The notes under the pieces were generated by a model. That model did not search any database. It was not told where the DNA came from and saw only the letters and a list, made by a program, of their open reading frames with translations. Made by a program: the position numbers and the translations under genes. Below, piece by piece: positions 1-12,700 of a stretch of 64,000 bases of DNA. Origin of the DNA: Asterias amurensis (lineage: Eukaryota; Echinodermata; Asteroidea; Forcipulatida; Asteriidae); contig NC_092648.1 of the NCBI RefSeq assembly GCF_032118995.1, forward strand, positions 19,372,450 through 19,436,449, read 5' to 3'. Within the stretch, counting starts at the first letter, position 1. Every line of letters starts with the position of its first letter.

Positions 1-310
1 CCCTAAAATGCCTGAGGCAAGGATGTGATAGGATGTTTAAAAGAAACCTGTACTGTGAGCTGAAAGCATGAAAACTTGAGAGAGCACAAAAGCTTGTGAG
101 CTCGAAGCCTGCTTAAATACATTAATCTTTGGTTTACTCTGTTATCTCGGGCGTTCTATATGGTTTCATCTTCATGTTTTATGAATTTCATCGAAATGAA
201 GAACAACAAAAAAGGGGTTTGTAAAAAATATAGATTTCTGTATAAAAACAGGGAAATCACATCCCTGCTGAGGAAAACAATATCTGATCTGAAAATGTCT
301 CCATTGCTTT

Positions 311-690
311 TTAAAGGAACATTACAGAGTTGGTTTTGCTATCAAAAAGGTTGCTGGTGGTGGAAGCACTTTATGTAATCCACCATGTACATAAAGTGAC
401 AAACCTGTAGAAGTTCAAGATCGATTGACCATCTTGGTCATGAGAGAAAAGTGAAAAACCGATTACAAATTTTGCATTGCATGGTTCCAAAACAAAAATG
501 AATAAACGCTCACTGAGCGATAAACTCCAAACGCGAAGTTAGATTTTTTATTTCTCATCAAAAATGAAATTTCAGACAAATAATTCAAGGGATGTTTCCT
601 ACTATCATCATCATTAGACCATGTAAGTTTGATGTGGATCTGTGATCTTCGCGATTTTGTTTTCTTACCAATTCTGTAACGTTCCTTTAA
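311..690. mobile_element. TTAA-flanked inverted-repeat element (family C), full length
   Basis: Both ends are present: TTAA then AGGAACATTACAGAGTTGG at the left, and CCAATTCTGTAACGTTCCT then TTAA at the right. That is a terminal inverted repeat of about 20 bp inside a duplicated TTAA. Related copies lie at 53284-53622 and 54500-54886, the latter reversed. It ends 26 bp before SPTLC2 exon 11. It has no coding capacity. Confidence 0.8.
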
Positions 691-716
691 CTTATGCAAG
701 GGAACACACAACTTAC

Positions 717-3700
717 CTCGTCCAGCATTTCTTTGGTATGAGCAGCCGACAGACAGATTCTTGCTCTACTCTCCACCAATGGGGTAGCGGGAAACACGCA
801 CACAACGATACCGAGACCACGCTTGCGACACTCACGGCTGAATGCACTGTGGAGACAACAATAATAATCCATGCAATAATATTAGTGTTTTACACATAAC
901 CGATGAGTGTTTTGCTCTGTATACTCAGTGCTTCCAATAGTCCTGTAAAAAAAGCTTAAAACTCGGGTGGGATTTGAATCCATGCCTTTTGCCATTTTAG
1001 AGCAAATGTCTTACTAACTAGATTCTGAGCCTGCTCAGTAGATAGAGGCAACTTTAATAAAAGCTGATATTGCCACAATTTTAATATGGGAATCAATGTG
1101 TGGTGAAGAGGTTTTCAACTAGTGGTTTAAACCTAACGAGGCCTGGTTCTTGATAATTTTACCGAGACTCGAAAGCGAAGGGAATTTTCTTGTGTCACAA
1201 TCCGAAAACAGCATGTACCTGATTGTTTGCGTCATGTAATTTGCTTCACATTTGCTTCCAAATCAAGTATGAACCGAGGAGCATGCTGGATGCAACACAT
1301 TCCATCAACTAGGACAAAGATTCCTTCATTTTCGCTTGAGCCTTCCAAATTTTGATGGGACTTTTGGGGACTTGATTTGGCCAGGTTATTGGGAACGGAA
1401 AGGATTTGGGAGGGGGGGGGGGTAGTTACTATTTAAGTCTTAACTTTACAATGTGGGGTGGTTGGGGGAGGGAGAGGTGTTACTCACGGTACTTTAGAAG
1501 GTATAAAGATGAGGAGAGGAACAACTGGAGAGTCCTCGTTTCCATAGAAGATGAATCCCAACTCTCTCAAGCGGTAACGGAAATACCTGGTGTTCCATGC
1601 CAAACGACTTATACGGTTGACACCTAGTCAGACAGACATAAAATGAAATGGATCAGTTACTGATGGCTATGTTTGTATCCTGAGTCTCGTTGGCGAATTG
1701 GCTCGGCACAAAACAAAGTTTGCAAACTCTTGTCTTAGCAATCAAGATACTTCAAGTGTTCATCAGTTTTATTTTCTGGTTATGAAGCCGAGGAGTCTCA
1801 GAAAAGCGATTTTAACATGGAGAATAGTCAAAGAAGGAATTTTCAGTTTAAGCAAATGTGGAAAACCCAAAAATGTATAATCAGGGAAAACCCACGCAAT
1901 CAAGTAGTGCCCTGGCAGGATTCAACTCAGGGTCCTAGTGATGGAAGGTGTGGAAAGAAAACATTACACCAACTTGACTACGTGTTACTGGTGGAAATTC
2001 TACTTAATCAAAGATTAATTCAATTCATTTCAAGAAAAAATTCAGATTTATCTCCCGAATGTGGCCTTCAAACTCTGTGGACAAAGGATGTGTAATCTTA
2101 CCCACAGTGGTCCCATCCTCTCCCATGATGGTCTTCATGCTAGCTATGACCTGTTTGACCACTGGGGGCGCCATAGGGCATCCATATGCAGCGCTGTGTG
2201 ACTTGGTCCTCACACGAGCAATCAGCTCCTGCAAGTAGGAAAACAAATACAATAGTCATCATCTGTAATCAACCACTGCTGCAAATTGAAAGCTTTCACG
2301 TGCTGAGCCGGCTACATACTTCATGTGTCACAACCCCATACGCCTTTCTTATATTATCCTATGAGGTACGTCACAATGCTAATCCAAAACTAGGCGATGG
2401 GCGCAGCCACTGCAAGTGATGGGGGACGTGCGCCCATAGCTTCATTTTGGGCAAGAAATTATGACATCATGCATAAGTATTAAGAGAGGTGTATTACACA
2501 GGGAATGTTTTAAAGAGTTGAGGACATTTCAAATTGAGTGAGTTGTTCATTGCACATTTTGTGACGTCAAACTCTTGAAAAAAAAACGTTTCAGACCCAC
2601 CACAACTCATAAATTTGTAAAAGTACATGGTGTTACTGCAAACCTTTACTGGATTGAGTCTTAACCATCAAGGCCCTACATACAACTATCATTAAAGAAG
2701 AAATAATAATTTAAATAAGTAAAAACAGCTAAATCTAAGTGGAGTAAATTACATTAAATGCAAAATAATGTTTATATTTCAAAAAAATATCAACTCAGTC
2801 AAACCTGGGAATCTTTCCACAAATTAAAACATTACTTTAAAAAAAATTGCCATAATTAGATTGAGTCCGGGAAGTATAATGTAGTCTGATCCCTTCCTGG
2901 TATCAAAAGAAACAGTATCCATTACTGCCGTTGAACACGAGAAACATGACAGAATGTGTTGGAAAGGTCGAGTTATCTTGCAGTTTGTCAACCAACCTTG
3001 CTGCCTGCCAGGTATCCTCCGCACGCCCCAAAACTCTTGGAGAATGTTCCCATCATCACATCCACATCATCTGGATTGACGCCAAAATATTCCACGATGC
3101 CCCGCCCTGTGCGCCCCATCGCCCCTATACTGTGTGCCTCATCCAGGTACAAGTAGCACTTGTACTTCTTCTTCAGGGCAATGACTTCTGGAAGACGAAC
3201 CATAGAACCCTCCATGCTACAAGAAATTAAAGTTGTAATCAAATAATCAATTTGAGACTGAGCATAGAAATACAGCCATTCCCCCCCCCCCCCAACTTAA
3301 ATATGCAAAGTTGTAACAGCATCGTGTCTCACACTTAAAGGTGCGCTATCATCGAAGCAGGGCCAAATTTTCTAGAGCTGCTTAAAGGGTGTATGTACTT
3401 TTTGTAGGACAAAAAACACAATGTCCACAGATTTACACTAAACTTACACAGTTTGAAGATAATGATAGTAGAAAGCTTCCCTGAAAATTATTTTACGAGC
3501 TGATGTGCTGTAGTTTTTGGGTAATGAGTAAAACAATGTCATGAACATAATTTTTCATGAAACGAAAATTATTTTAAGCACTTACAAACGTATTTTCATT
3601 ACATTGTTTTACTCATTTCTCAAAAACTACAGCATCTCAGTAAGTAATATTTGAAGGGAAACTTTCCACTATCATTATCTTCAAACCCTGTAAGTTTGAT

Positions 3701-6700
3701 GTAAATCTATGGACATTTTGAAAAAGTACCCAAATCCTTTAAGCAGAAAAAAATCGCTTGTACATTTTCTGCTTTGCAAAAATAAGCAGGATCCGATACC
3801 AGTCAGAGCTTGTTGGTTAAGCAGCTCTATCGAATTGGGTTCTGGCCTGTAGCTGTACATGGAATCATGGAATCTCAGTCAGTTACTGCATACCTTTGCA
3901 TGCAGAATGCACCTCCTAAAAATGCATATGTCTGCCTTTTCTATCATTTTGGGCCTTTGTGTACAATTTTAACTCCCCAAAATGGTGGACAAGATAGGTG
4001 CAAGTGAGTGCAATGCATGTTGAGTAAGGGGTCTATATAACCGAAAGGTTCAGTCTACAGTCTGCCAATAAAATTGTTTCTGAAAGGTTCAGTCTAGCAA
4101 AGTACCGGCATGATCCGTTGCCAATGACACCACAGAATGATAGGCCATTTTAGGAGTGAATGTGCCGTGGTCTATGAACATTGTCAACCTTTGACTCACC
4201 TGTAGATTCCCTCTACCAGGATAAGGATCTTCTTCCAGGGTCTGTGGGAGCGAGGTTGACCGTCCACGATGGCTTTCCTTATAACCGTCTCAAGACTCTC
4301 CATATCTAAACGCAAACAAAAACGGAAACAAAATAATGTATCTTAGTTATTTTAATTGAATTTTGTATATTTCTATGAAAAGTCACCCAACACAAGAGAG
4401 AAGGGGGGCTCTGGTAAAGGCTAAAAAGGAGACAATGTCAAGAGAGAGAAGGTACTTGTTCACATTCATCTTAAACTGCAGATAAATTGCAAGATGATGT
4501 AAAACAAGATACAGGTAGGGAGGTCCAAAGTGCAGCAGTACAGGGAAAAAAGCTGAAATACACAAGAACTGGAGATAGGTAGAGGCACAGAGGGAAGATT
4601 GGAAGGATGGTTTGCTTCACAAACCCAATGATAGAATACATTGCCCTATAACAGCTCGGTAATTTTGGCATACACAATCAACACTAATTTTTGGCATACA
4701 CAATCAACACCAATTTAAAATAAAGTACAAAAAAGTTTAAAGATTCCACCAAAATGTGTGTAATAATTGCAAATAAATGGTGGAAATCACCACAGGGAAC
4801 ACATAAATTACAAAAAATTGCTTCATTGGAGCAACATTACTGAATAATTTGCTCAATTTATCTTTTTTTGTTTACCCTCCAGGATTCAAAGAAAAAATGC
4901 AAAGCTTTAAAGCAGAAAATGTTGGTTCTCGCAAAACTAATAAAACAGGACACCAGTCACAAACTGTGCACACATGTTACTTCATTTGATAACTTCTGTC
5001 CAGCAAGCAAAATTGTCTCGTGCTGAGAAAGTGTATGCCCTTCAGCAGCCCCATATGAACTTGGGCCCAGGAATCTAGTCCAATATCTGTATTCATCATT
5101 TGTAGCTAAAATCCATTGCTGTAGAGGACTAGCGCCCTCTACTGGCCAAGGCTAGATCATCCCATGTCTATCTGTTGTATAGAACTGACAGTCCCTCAGT
5201 TTGCTCTTATGCAACAAATATTTTGTATAAGTATACTCTGCTCAGTAATGCATGTGAACATGTCTGTAGCTACTGAAGGTCACGTTAAAGTGTTCAGCCA
5301 GCCATTAAGCCTTTAAAGACTATTTATTACTGTATAATCATCTCAATACACCCAGACATTGCTAATCTTGTTGATTTTTTTTGCACTGCTGTTTTCAGTT
5401 AAAATGTCATGAAAATTAAAAAGAAACAATTTTGTATTTGAGATGTAGATTCTATGTTCACCTGGGAAACATTGGAAAATGTCAGCTCAGTCCCAAATAT
5501 TTTCTTTGACACCAATGTTGGAAAAAAAGTTGGTCAAATATTCTGGCCGTTTGCGGCTGCTCTGAGCATTTGGTACAAGCTGTTTGCAGCCGCTATGGTC
5601 TCTATATGGTTAAAAAGTGAAGATAGAGAAATTAACCATGTCAAACACGCACATTGAATCAGCCCATGTACAGCCCAAGGTCTTTCTTGAATAACCCTAC
5701 CCATCTAACAACCACTAACATGATTCCACTCAGTAATGTTTTGCTGTGGACTGATTCTACGTTAACACGGGAAACATTGGAAAATGTCAATTCAGTCCCA
5801 AACCTTTTCTTTGACCCCAAAGTTTGAGAATTTTTTTTCCAACTATTGCGGCCGCTCTGCGCATTTGGTACAAACCGCTGTGGTCTCTAAATGGTTAAGT
5901 TAGGAAGATTGAGCAGTTAACCATGTCAAATACCCAATTGAATCAGCCCATACAGCCCAAGGTCTCTCTTGAATAACCCTACCCATCCAACACCCACTAA
6001 CATGACTCCACTAAGTAATGTTTTGCTGTGGGCTGATTACTGATACATCACCGAACCCTGTCCTTGCTTTGCATAAACACCAGGTACAGTAATTGTGGCT
6101 ACAGGTATGGAGTGAAAATTTACCCATAGATTGTCCTTGCTCTATGATTAACCATACGCCCTGTACTGTGGTTGCTTCTTATAAAATAACCCCAAGGGGG
6201 TGTTTGGAAGATTATCATGATTCTAAGGTAGCTAATAGCTACCCACAACCTCATTACAATATTTATCTTCTTATTAGAATATTTGACAGACTGTTTGCTC
6301 TAACAATAGCAAAAGCTGTTCAGGGTTACATTGCGCGGGATACAAAAATACCTCATTAAAAAACAATCAACAATTTTACTATTAATATTTAATCAGTCAG
6401 TTTCCCTTGTGGTGGTTTATTACTTGGTGCATAAAAATCAACAAATTTGTTTTGTGTGAATTTCATCAAGGGCTACTTTGGAGTGCTTTTTTGACTGAGC
6501 CATTTTATGTGATTTTTTTTCCAAAATGTTTAATTGATTTTGATAACACAAATTTCTAAATTTCTTCACAGGTTGTTAAATTGTGACAGGTTGTTTAATT
6601 GTGAGAGCTGTATCCTCAACAAACAGAACCATTCTCTAGATTCTGAACACTATGCTGTACCTACCATTGTGTTCAAAGACTCGGACCACTGCACCGGAAA

Positions 6701-9700
6701 GTCGAGTTCCCAGAACGATAGAGGCATGGTTGAGCTTGTCACTGACTACAAGACAGCCCTGATGGAATAAGGATAAAATCAGTTTATAGACAAGAGAAGT
6801 GAAAATAAATCAAAACTGTACTATCATCAAGATATCAATCACTGATTAGAGAGGATCGCTTCATAGGATTTCCTACACACTACATTAATCATTCTAAGAT
6901 AATTAATCATTCTAAGATAAATAATTTTTTATTACTATGCAATGAAAACTTGAATAATAAAATAATTTAAATAGCACTTTATCACATCTGAAGACATCGC
7001 AAAGCACTCATCATTCTGTCCACAAAGCAGGTGGAGCTATGTAGGAAATATCAGACACCCTTATAAGACCCACCCCCCCTCTCGCAGATGATTCTGAGCA
7101 CCAAAGGAATCATCAATTTGTTTAAAAAGCAGGCAGAGCCATGAAAGATATATAAGACCCACTTAGAAGATGACCCCCTACTCGAAGGTGACTCCGAGCA
7201 TCCTCCCCCTCCTCTGTATCCAACACTTTGGAAGACAAACCCTAACCACCCATAGGGTCGCTCTACATACCCTGCCAAATACATCAGAATGCATCACAGT
7301 TGAAACCAAATGCAACAAAATGTAACAAGGGATTTTGTTGCATTGTGCATGCATGTTGTTTATGTTATTAGGACTTATCAAGTTGTTTGCCCTGCTATAT
7401 AATAATAACATCAAAGTCTTTCAGAAAGATAGGTTTTTGCAGTGATGGATTCTGAGACCCAATTATGTAGCACTTATAATATAAGGGTTTACAATGCTAC
7501 GGCACATTAAGCATCCACAACCAGAAACACCGGGGCGAACCCCTTCTCTTTTCAATAAGTGCACTGGGTTCTTTTACATGTGTTACACAACACATGGGAC
7601 CAACGGATTTACGTCCCATCCGAAGGACGAAGCAATGGTCAAGTGTCTTGCTTAAGGACACAAGTGTCACGGCTGGGGATTCGAACCCACACTCAGAAAC
7701 ACCAGAGTTTGAATTCGGTGCTCTTAACCGCTTGGCCATGACACTTCCAACACTATGCACATAGAGTGTTGTGGTGACTTGGGTTTATTGTTCGGACCAT
7801 GAACTCTGCAAAATGCACCAAAGTTGACTGCCAATTACAACAATATGCATCACCAATATGAAGTCACTTGCCTGCTGAATTTAACAAATTCAGTCAAAGA
7901 ATGACACCCGAGTTGACTGCCCAATGCAACAGATTGCAGCATTTAGTTCCATTTGGTGTGTATTGTTGCATTTAGAATGGTAAGGGTATTAGTATACAAG
8001 GTACACCACTGATGAGAATTTCACTGAGAACAGCATTCTACTACTCACCTTCCCAACTAGAGAGGGAATGTTCAAAGCGTTGGTAGCAAACCCCATGGCA
8101 AACGTAACAGCATCCTCCTTACCAGTGAAACGGGTTACCAGGCGGTCCAGCTCAGAATGAATAGCCAGGTTCCCTGAAGGCAAACAAAAATGTGCACATA
8201 TTGATTACTGAGACCGAAAAGGATCACAGGGAAGCACAGTCACTTAAACAGCCAATAAAGGATGATCTCAAATATATAGATATTACAGTTTTCTAACAGC
8301 TGCAGGTTATCCAGGAAACATAAAAAATATAACGAGTCTCTTACCTCACGTTAAAACATGGTAAAAATGGGTTTTCTCCAGAACGCTCCAAGCCAAATTT
8401 CTGAAAAATGTGGGGTCAAACAAACCCGCGCGACAAAGGAATTTGTGACGTCAGTGGCGGCTATTTGGTGTGGAAATGCCAAAGCTGGAGAACTGTGTTC
8501 AAAACCAATAGGGGAAATTCGTCACTGGCTTCCAGGGTCATTATTATAGATAAGCCGTTTTTGACTCTCGGCTAAGCCGCGCGGCCGGGTGCATTTTTGA
8601 CTCAAGTTATTATAACTAAATGCAAGTTTTGAAAGTAAAATGATTATTAACTGGTATCTGCGATGTCTATTTGGCCATAAAAAGGTAATAGATGACGTAT
8701 TGAGATCATCCTTTATTGGCTCTTTAAATGTAAGCTGGGTGGATCTTTGATACTGCAAACAAATTGCAAAGAAGAACATGCTCCATGTATTGACCCATTT
8801 CACCTGACGTCATCATCAGAATAATCTTGGATGCGCCATTTTAATGGTCAATGTCACTGTGCTTTATTCAGTGAAGTGCGCATTTTAGGCGACGTGGCCC
8901 TTACACGCAAACCTAATGACCACCAAAATGGTGAGCTTTGCACAGTCGCCGCGTGTGACGTGCGTTCAAGGGGTCAATATCACAAACCATTTCATAGTTT
9001 CATAAGTCCTTCCATGTTTGTTTTCCTACACCACATCAATCATTGGAGCTGAAATTTATGAGTCTCTGGTGTCATAACAACATAAAACATATCGAGTTAC
9101 CCAATGGAAGATACTGTACATTTCCATCATAAAAAACTGCTCCAGAGTAAAGTCTATTAAACCATAGAGTAATTAAACTCAATTACTTCACGCCATAAAA
9201 CTATAAAAAGCCAAGATTAAGCCACGCTTTCTGTATGAATGCTGTATGAATGTTGCATCAATAATGTACATGTAGGATTATAGGGCCTCTCTAATGAAGA
9301 GATGTAAATGTTGATAAATTCTAGGTTACATTTAAAACAAATTGCAAAGACCCAACTGCACCCTTTGGTAGGCTAACAAAATCTGAGATTTTCCCTTTTT
9401 TTTCAGAAACAATTTTTGCTATCATGTAAATCATTGAGTTTATTTTTCTGGGGTGGGGGGAGGGTAGCAATTCTATTTTAAAATTCATATCTGGTTTTGC
9501 AGAGCCACTAGAGAAAGAAAATAGCCCTAGTTACCTATGACCCCAACCCCAATCCCTGACACAGTTAAGACCTGGAACTTCATCTTTGAAATGGGCATGG
9601 TCATTTTCATTTTGCAAAGGGCTTTTCCACCGGAAAAACATAAGGAAAATCTACGGGGATTTTTTGAAAGCACTCCAAGGCCAAGGACCATGGCAATAGA

Positions 9701-12700
9701 CCTTTATCACGCTGTCACCATCTTGGTCATGTTCCCTGTTTCCATAACGGTAATGAATGCTAACACTCATTGCACAAACATGGCACCAGACTATTATTTC
9801 ATCCAACCTCAGTTTGGTTACAATGAGTTGGAATGGAGTAAAATCAAGATGGCCACACCGTGATAAAAAGGTCTAAAGAGGGCATGGTCTGGGTGTAATA
9901 CTGGGTTTGCATTAGTCAAAACTGTCCGCAACCACCTCGTCCAAAACAGTTGTGTACATAAATATTCAGTTTTTTTTTTTAATTATAAATATTGGCTTTC
10001 AAAAATTTAACCTGGGGGTAGGTGAGGGGCATGAATATGCAAACCAACATTAACATCTGTTCAAACCAGACAGGTTGCATCATCTCCAACAGTTTGAATA
10101 GACAAACATGCACAGAGATCACACAGGAATTCCATGGTATTTATAGACTGGTACTGTTGTTCCTGCATGAACTCTGCACTACAAATACGACAATACCACT
10201 GAACATCTGATCATGCACTACAGCCATGGTTCAGTGTGCAGTGTGTGTGAGTCATCCAGAACAACGAGTGTACTACTGGTATTGGCAGTGATCAGGTGAT
10301 GATTGTGTGAGCCACTCAGAAGGCTAGAGTCATGCAAGGAAAGCATGCACTACCAGCAGCCAACTTTGGTACAAAAGCATTGCACAGCATGCTGGTTTTT
10401 TTTTGTCCTGTGTGAGTAAATCTTTGACACTGACAGTTTAATGTGTACAACTCTATTTCTACCTCTATGGTTAATAAGTATGACTGACTGGTAAAAAAAA
10501 ACAAAAAACAAAACTCTAAGTGCAACCAGCAACCTGAACATTTCTTATTTTCAAAGCAGTCGTTAAAAAATTCACCACTCATGATCCACCCTGAACTTAG
10601 TTTGGTATGAAGTACATAAATGTACTATTATATTCAAATATAATTTTTTTATATGTATCACTGCCCCCCACCCCCTTTTTGCAGGGCTTCAATATTTTAC
10701 ACCAGACCAAACAAAGGCGAATTTAGCTACAGGTCGGAAAACAAAGGACTGGACAAGTCCACCAGCTCATGAATATAACAACAACACGGTTTATTTATTT
10801 TCATGCTGCCATAAATCACAGAATGATATACCTGTACAACAAGTTATAAACCAAATAGAATTTGATTATATAACTTTTTGCATGTATGTAAGACATATTT
10901 TAACTGTCTTGTAAAAAAAATAAAAATAAAAATATTATGTTCAAATGTTGACTTGGAGTCTGGTAAATGTCTTCCAATTCCGTTCAGTCACAAAGCATTC
11001 TTACCCATAAAGACTAAGATTAATCTCCTCTTAGTGCTTATTTAAATAAATAAAAATATATGTTAAGTTCTTTCTCATTTAGATTCTGGGTTGATTTCAC
11101 AAAGATAGCCACTCTTTAAAAGTTAGGACTAGTCTTAACTCTTTGTGAAATGTGAAATCCACCCCTGGTCTTGTGGAATTTTACCCTAAATTCAAGCCCT
11201 GCCACGCACCCCAATATACCCAAAATACACCCCAATAGTTCTATTAAAATATTCATGTAAGATATATATGTAGAAATGTATGTGAAATTGGATCAATTGC
11301 AATGATTCCTAGATCTAACCCATACCTAGTTCTCTTCTTGGACTGCATATCCCTGATCCATATTCTTTAGTTCCCCTTTCTACCATCTGAGATCTGGCTC
11401 CAGTGTTTTCGGCAAATCCAAGATAGTTGTAGGATCCCAGGTTGATACTCCTTTTTGTTCTTCCGGTTAGACTGCAAGCAAAAAAATGACAAAAAACAGA
11501 TATGAAACAACTGAAATCACTTAACAAGAAGAAAAAAACATGGGTTAGAGCCTCACACAAAATGCATAAAACCACTGTGCAAACTAATTTGAAATGCATA
11601 GAAACTGTGTTTGCAGAGCAGAAATTGGTAGCTGAACTGTGCAATGTTCATGTCACATAGGATGGGGGAGGGGGTCCAGGTCACTGTTTACTTATACTTT
11701 TCAGACATAGATATTGTCTTCTTTTGAATATTTCGCTAAGCACCACATGTTCGCTAGACACAGTCATTCTGGTAAGAATACATAGGTTACCAGCCAAATT
11801 TTTATACAAGTTTATATAATTTTGGGTTGAACAAAAAAATATTGAATATTAAATGATTTGAACCAACGACCTCCAGATCAATGTGCTGACAGTTCAACAA
11901 ATGAGCTACTCTAGACCTAAATTGGTGGTCTCCATGTTGTTCAGGTGAGGGGGGGGGGAGGGGAAGTCAGAAGCAATTCAAACCGTAACTGCCATAACCA
12001 GGAATTATCACCCAAATATATTATTTAAGTTTGTAGTGTCAGTGGAGGATAGATTTGATAGATTTGACGGCTTTAGTCATTAACCATGCATTGTGGTAGT
12101 ATTCCACTGGGTATTTTCATCCTCCTTTCCGACCATTGCACGCCAGACGACACCATCAAAAGGAAGGATTCTGGCTTGCTGGATAATATGTGCTTACAGG
12201 TACACAGTTTATGTACAGTGTACCTTATTTTATTATTATTATTATTCATGGTTTATTTATTAAAACACTGCAATACAGCGGCTAAAAAGCCGAAACGCAC
12301 AGTTTAAAAACAGGTCATTGAAAAACATAACTATTATATAGTAAAAAAAAAAATAAAATATATTAATGATATTTAATGATATTTATGATAAATATTAATG
12401 ATATTTAATGATATTTTAGAAAAACGCAGTGGTGTTAACATACAAAACCACTTTAGTACAATCAAAATAATTTTCTTTTTTTTTACAGACAGCTCCAACT
12501 TTCTGCGTCATATTGTGATGGAAGATCATGAATGCAATTACATGTAACACGTCAGGCTTTGTACAAAGTCTCAACTGATATTATCAGCAGCTTGTCTGTT
12601 TGGAATTACACATCAGGCAGAGATCCATGTATATGCATTGTATTTCATGATACCTAGCAAAAGAAATTGATAAAGCGAACAATACTTAATCTGTTGATAA

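Noticed and set aside
2931..3230. Plus-strand ORF over SPTLC2 exon 8
   Set aside because: It is the antisense shadow of a conserved exon with the PLP-lysine motif.
9537..9863. 108-codon plus-strand ORF
   Set aside because: Its second half is the TA-flanked MITE at 9697-9875; the first half is unremarkable intron.
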